Positions 5,701 through 8,361 of a DNA stretch of 8,361 nt are shown one piece after another; the first letter of the stretch is position 1; each line of letters opens with the position of its first letter. The stretch is from Desulfatitalea sp. (GTDB lineage Bacteria > Desulfobacterota > Desulfobacteria > Desulfobacterales > Desulfosarcinaceae), in the NCBI GenBank assembly GCA_013041835.1, contig JABDRH010000604.1, forward strand, positions 1 to 8,361, in the 5' to 3' direction. The notes under the pieces were generated by a model that ran no database searches, was not told the origin of the DNA, and saw only the letters and a list, made by a program, of their open reading frames with translations. A program made the position numbers and the translations under genes.

Positions 5701-6731
5701 ATGACACAACCTTGCGTGACGGCGCCCAGGCGCCGGGCGTCCGGTTCTCCCTTCAGGACAAAATCGACATCGCCCAAGCGTTGGACCGCATGGGCATCGA
5801 TGAGCTGGAGGTCGGCACACCGGCCATGGGGGACAGGGAAGCCGCGGATATCCGCGCTTTGAGGGATCTCGGGCTCACCTGCCGGTTGAGCGCCTGGTGC
5901 CGCGCGCGGCAAACCGACCTGAAACAAGCCGAACAGTGCGGTGTCGACGCCGTTCACATCAGCCTGCCCGTATCGGACATCCATCTCGGCGCCCTGGGCA
6001 AGGATCGACAGTGGGTTTTACAACGGCTATGCGCCCTGGTGCCCGCCGCCACGGCCGTCTTCCGGCAGGTCTCCATCGGTGCCCAGGACGCGACCCGGGC
6101 CGAACCCCAATGGTTGGCAACATTCGCCCGGACGGTTCAGGACCTGGGCGTGCAACGCCTGCGCATCGCCGATACGGTGGGCATCGGCAGACCATCCGTC
6201 ATTTCGGAACGGTTCGCCATGCTGCGAACCGCAGCCTCCCGGCTACCCCTGGAATTCCACGGCCACAACGATTTGGGCATGGCCACGGCCAATGCGCTCG
6301 CCGCAACCGAAAACGGCGCCCAGGCCGTGAGCCTCACCGTCAACGGCCTCGGCGAACGGGCCGGCAACACCCCCTTGGAGCAGATGGCCATGGCCTTGCA
6401 CCATCACCCCGATCTGTCCTGCCGCCTCCGCAGCCAAGGGCTTTTACAGGTATGCCGCCGAACGGCGCTGGCCGCCGGACGGCCCATTCCACCCGATCAG
6501 CCGATCACCGGCGAGATGGCCTTTACCCACGAATCGGGCATCCATTGTCACGCCACCCTTGTTGATCCCCAGGCCTATGAACCGTTTGCCCCGCAGACCA
6601 TCGGCCGGCCGAGCCGCCGTTTCGCATGGGGCAGCCACTCGGGCCGGGCCGGCATACAGCACCTGCTCGCCCGGGCCGGCATCGCCGCCTCCGCAAAGCA
6701 AGTGAACCGGCTGAGGGGCTTGCTGACGTAG
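5664..6731 (+). CDS. nifV: Homocitrate synthase NifV
   Basis: NifV condenses acetyl-CoA with 2-oxoglutarate to give R-homocitrate, the organic ligand of the FeMo cofactor. The 355-residue protein is a DRE-TIM metallolyase: NDTTLRDGAQAPGVRFS carries metal ligand D14 and catalytic R18, the H199-x-H201 metal pair sits in EFHGHNDLGMA, and VNGLGERAGNTPLEQ follows. The C-terminal part contains ESGIHCHATLVDPQAYEPF. In place of the G-K-H-S-G common in LeuA-like enzymes it has GSHSG. The length is slightly below what I would expect for NifV. Alternatives are 2-isopropylmalate or (R)-citramalate synthase, but the nif context favours NifV. The start overlaps the acetyltransferase end by 37 bases, without a strong ribosome site, suggesting coupling. 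It is the last intact gene of the operon; the stop is TAG. Confidence 0.93.
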   Translation: MATTQNKRIIVLNDTTLRDGAQAPGVRFSLQDKIDIAQALDRMGIDELEVGTPAMGDREAADIRALRDLGLTCRLSAWCRARQTDLKQAEQCGVDAVHISLPVSDIHLGALGKDRQWVLQRLCALVPAATAVFRQVSIGAQDATRAEPQWLATFARTVQDLGVQRLRIADTVGIGRPSVISERFAMLRTAASRLPLEFHGHNDLGMATANALAATENGAQAVSLTVNGLGERAGNTPLEQMAMALHHHPDLSCRLRSQGLLQVCRRTALAAGRPIPPDQPITGEMAFTHESGIHCHATLVDPQAYEPFAPQTIGRPSRRFAWGSHSGRAGIQHLLARAGIAASAKQVNRLRGLLT

Positions 6732-6745
6732 GCCCGAATCTTATC
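6501..6745 (+). repeat. nifV 3'-end repeat, copy 1 (inside and just past nifV)
   Basis: This stretch of nifV plus about 14 bases after its stop recurs as a diverged copy at 7460-7704 in the same orientation, offset by 959 then 960 bases. Bases 6601-6720 match their counterpart at about 100 of 120 positions by eye. The block 6631-6657 is identical to 7591-7617 (27 bases). The match continues past the stop codon (GCCCGAATC versus GCCTGAATC), so the repeat arose at DNA level. Confidence 0.88.
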
Positions 6746-6814
6746 AGCGCCTTGCGGATTCCCAAAACAGACGAAATGCTTTGTGATGCACTCAGGCGAA
6801 AGCTTACCTGCGTC
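6732..6814. other. Spacer between nifV and the reductase remnant
   Basis: Bases 6732-6745 still belong to the nifV-end repeat; after that no similarity to the second copy is seen. A weak inverted repeat TGCGT (6809-6813) and ACGCA (6820-6824) lies at the reductase 3' end, without a T-run on either strand, so no terminator for the nif operon can be supported here. Confidence 0.3.
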
Positions 6815-7433
6815 TCAGAACGCACCTTTAGTGAATTCTTCAGAAGCTTGCGTCATGAGTTTTGCTATTGGCATTTTTTGTGGGCACTTTTTTTCAGCAC
6901 TTGAATAATCACTGCTTTTTATCTTTTTGCGAATCGTAGTTGGTATCTGTTCAAACTTTTTTGACATCATATTCTTTATGCCGTATCCTCTCGAATACAT
7001 CAGCATTTCCATAATATCAAATATTGGAATAGTATCTGTGTTTGCAGTTTCACATAGACCACAATGTCTACAAAAGTATTCTCCGGTATTGTCCATGTGA
7101 TCTGCAAGTAGCTTTTTAGCTTTCTCAGACCATTTTCTTACATCATTGGTGAGTGCTTCAATATTGTCCAGCACATGTACAGCTAAAAAGTCTATAGTGG
7201 ATATTCCATTTTTCTTGAGCGCATTGTCCAATTGATTTTGCATGGCATCTGGATGTGTGGAATATACTTTTCCGGATAAAAAAAACTTTTTCTCGCAATT
7301 CCGGGTGTTTTTTAAAATATTCACTATATGCTTTCCCTGAAAATGAAACGATTTCCCAGCAGTCTACGCCATTTTTAAGGGCTTCATCCAATATGATTGA
7401 TAAAACGCAACCACCATTTTTCCACAATGTCAT
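6815..7433 (-). pseudogene. Decayed aldo/keto reductase with C-terminal iron-sulfur region
   Basis: Two minus-strand frames join into one protein. The first, from ATG 7431-7433, reads DEALKNGVDCWEIVSFSGKA then YSEYFKKHPELREKVFF. The second continues SGKVYSTHPDAMQNQLDNAL then NGISTIDFLAVHVLD. This is the N-terminal third of an aldo/keto reductase barrel, with the family H in AVHVLD. The switch falls at a run of eight A at 7278-7285; removing one base gives EKVFLSGKVYSTHP. After VRKWSEKAKK (near 7112) the sequence jumps to the C-terminal region GEYFCRHCGLC, IPIFDIMEMLMYSRGYG and CPQKMPIAKLM, so the middle of the barrel is missing. The C-x2-C-x2-C motif lacks the expected fourth cysteine and the second site keeps one cysteine. 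The first barrel strand also seems lost. The DNA is AT-rich, unlike the nif genes, which suggests transfer. Confidence 0.75.
7278..7285. repeat. A8 homopolymer at the reductase frameshift
   Basis: Eight consecutive A on the + strand (T on the coding strand) mark the exact point where the two reductase frames must be joined. One base fewer restores a continuous frame. It may be a slipped tract or an assembly error. Confidence 0.7.
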
Positions 7434-7459
7434 AAAGTGTAGAAATTATGTTATCATAA

Positions 7460-7704
7460 CCGATCACCGACGAGATGGCTTTTGCGCCCGAATCGGGTAT
7501 CCATTGTCATGCCATGCTGGCCAGCCGCTCAAGCTTACGAACCGTTTGACCCGCAGGTAATCGGCCCGACGAGCCGCCGGTTTGTATGGAGCAGCCACTC
7601 GGGCCGGGCCGGCATACGGTACCTGCTCGCTCAGGCCGGCATCGCCGCCTCTGCCCACCCGGTGAACCGGCGGACAGGTTTGCTAACGTCGGCCTGAATC
7701 CCAT
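7460..7704 (+). pseudogene. Duplicated nifV 3' fragment, copy 2
   Basis: The first part (7460-7513) reads PITDEMAFAPESGIHCHA in the nifV frame. One extra base lies between 7514 and 7529 (16 bases here, 15 in nifV), and the rest continues one frame over as QAYEPFDPQVIG, then WSSHSGRAGI, then GIAASAHPVNR and LLT. The last 52 residues match NifV at 39 positions by eye. The stop TAG of nifV is TCG here (7688-7690 region), and the frame ends four codons later at TGA 7695-7697. There is no start, no metal-binding half and no ribosome site, so it cannot be active. It is GC-rich like nifV and sits between two AT-rich stretches. Confidence 0.85.
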
Positions 7705-7728
7705 CGAATCAATTATTGTTTTTGGTCC

Positions 7729-7757
7729 TTTACAATTTCTGATTATACCATTAATAT
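7729..7757 (+). promoter_or_regulatory. Predicted sigma70-type promoter for the FabY-like gene
   Basis: TTTACA at 7729-7734 and TAATAT at 7752-7757 are separated by 17 bases, the optimal spacing. The surrounding DNA is AT-rich. Transcription would begin near 7764 and give a leader of about 60 bases before the TTG at 7825. AT-rich DNA produces such matches by chance, so this is a prediction only. Confidence 0.45.
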
Positions 7758-7813
7758 ACGACCCGCCTACTGCACGGAAAAGCTTTTTCTAACAACTTCT
7801 AATGGGAATTGGT

Positions 7814-7817
7814 GAGG
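7814..7817 (+). promoter_or_regulatory. ribosome binding site supporting a TTG start
   Basis: GAGG within GGTGAGG lies seven bases before TTG 7825. No ATG or GTG is placed to give the family N-terminus SYLPVIVGFGG, so TTG is the likely start. Confidence 0.55.
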
Positions 7818-7824
7818 ATCTGAT

Positions 7825-8361
7825 TTGTCATATTTACCTGTAATCGTAGGGTTTGGCGGCATCAATTGTTCCGGACGATCTTCGTTTCACCGCGGTTTTC
7901 AACGGCTCGTGGTGGATAAGCTTTCAAAAGCCGATCAGGAGGAAACCTACACGGATTTGGCGGTTTTAATGGGGTTGGTAACCCATGAACAAAGACGCTA
8001 TCTGGATTCATTTGCCAGTGAAATCAAACCGGCTGAAATTACAGATCGATTTGCCGAAACCATCCGTCGAAACACGTTGCTCAGACGTGTCGGCAAGGAC
8101 GTGCTCGATGCGGACCACATACTTTACAACAAGAAACTGCGGCTGACCCCGAGTGAGAGCAGCTCATTTTCATTTGAAGTTGAAAAACGAGAGCTGCCTG
8201 TGACCCTTCCGGAAAATTGGCATATCAGCAGGATCCGTGAAGATGACACCAATGTAAAAATCACCGCTAAGGGACCGGTCGAGTTTTTCATCCCTGACAG
8301 CCGAAAACTGCTTGTCCAAACCGCGGGACAACTACTTTGCCGGATCAAACCCGGTAGGTAG
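7825..8361 (+). CDS. N-terminal part of a FabY-like beta-ketoacyl-ACP synthase, ending early at TAG
   Basis: The 178 residues begin SYLPVIVGFGGINCSGRSSF, which closely fits the start of FabY-type ketosynthases as I recall them from Pseudomonas. Further agreement is seen at RGFQRLVVDKLS, AVLMGLV, the TLLRRV and DADHILYNKKL segments, LPENWHISRI and KLLVQTAGQL. FabY condenses acetyl-CoA with malonyl-ACP to start fatty acid synthesis. Those proteins run to roughly 600 residues, with the catalytic Cys-His-His ketosynthase core after this region. Here the frame stops at TAG 8359-8361 just after the AGQL segment, exactly where the catalytic part should follow, so no active site is encoded in the window. 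It may be a broken gene, or an N-terminal piece of a split gene. The sequence is less GC-rich than the nif genes. It has its own predicted promoter and is not part of the nif operon. Confidence 0.72.
   Translation: MSYLPVIVGFGGINCSGRSSFHRGFQRLVVDKLSKADQEETYTDLAVLMGLVTHEQRRYLDSFASEIKPAEITDRFAETIRRNTLLRRVGKDVLDADHILYNKKLRLTPSESSSFSFEVEKRELPVTLPENWHISRIREDDTNVKITAKGPVEFFIPDSRKLLVQTAGQLLCRIKPGR

Noticed and set aside
6809..6824. TGCGT/ACGCA inverted repeat as the nif operon terminator
   Set aside because: The stem is only five pairs and no U-tract follows on either strand.
7255..7560. Plus-strand open frame of about 100 codons crossing the reductase and the nifV fragment
   Set aside because: It runs antisense to the reductase and out of frame in the nifV fragment, so it is a chance frame.
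7778..7787. AAAAGCTTTT palindrome as a terminator or operator
   Set aside because: It has no loop or GC stem, and ten-base A/T palindromes are frequent in AT-rich DNA.
6732..7824. Insertion sequence or transposon as the source of the reductase insert
   Set aside because: No transposase frame, no terminal inverted repeats and no short target-site duplication are visible; the only flanking repeats are the nifV ends.

Overview
The window is the downstream part of a molybdenum-nitrogenase (nif) gene cluster, followed by a scrambled, AT-rich junction and the start of an unrelated lipid gene. The gene set (NifN end, NifB with a fused NifX-like domain, thioredoxin-like [2Fe-2S] ferredoxin, NifX-like protein, a molybdate ABC transporter, NifV), the GC-rich coding sequence and the FabY-like ketosynthase at the right edge suggest an anaerobic Desulfobacterota, perhaps Desulfobacterales. 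That assignment is inference from gene content; there is no rRNA or other marker here.

Layout. 1-105: C-terminus of a NifN/NifE/NifK-family protein. 188-1495: nifB. 1537-1842: [2Fe-2S] ferredoxin. 1891-2310: small HEPN-like protein. 2311-2586: small unknown protein with a possible Sm-like beta-barrel. 2583-2936: NifX-like protein. 2949-5216: molybdate transporter in the order modB-modA-modC. 5155-5700: GNAT acetyltransferase. 5664-6731: nifV. All are on the + strand. From 1891 to 6731 genes are separated by at most 12 bases or overlap (4, 62 and 37 bases), so this is very probably one transcription unit. Its logic is coherent: import molybdate (ModABC), make homocitrate (NifV), build the NifB cofactor and carry FeMo-co precursors (NifB, NifX-like), supply electrons (ferredoxin). 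The HEPN-like protein, the 91-residue protein and the acetyltransferase have no assigned role in this scheme.

From 6732 to 7824 no intact gene is visible. A decayed aldo/keto reductase lies on the minus strand (6815-7433): its two frames join at a run of eight A, and most of the barrel between the fourth-strand region and the C-terminal iron-sulfur region is missing. It is flanked by two copies of the nifV 3' end, the real one (6501-6745) and a diverged, frameshifted fragment (7460-7704). The GC content drops sharply in the insert (16 G/C in the 60 bases 7261-7320, against 46 in 6601-6660).

A good sigma70-like promoter (7729-7757) precedes a TTG-started reading frame (7825-8361) that matches only the N-terminal region of FabY-type beta-ketoacyl-ACP synthases and stops at a TAG that is the last codon of the window.

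The most interesting points are the HEPN-like/Sm-like gene pair inside a FeMo-cofactor operon, the nifV fragment duplication around a dying reductase, and the apparently truncated FabY-like protein. I see no CRISPR array, tRNA, rRNA or transposase.
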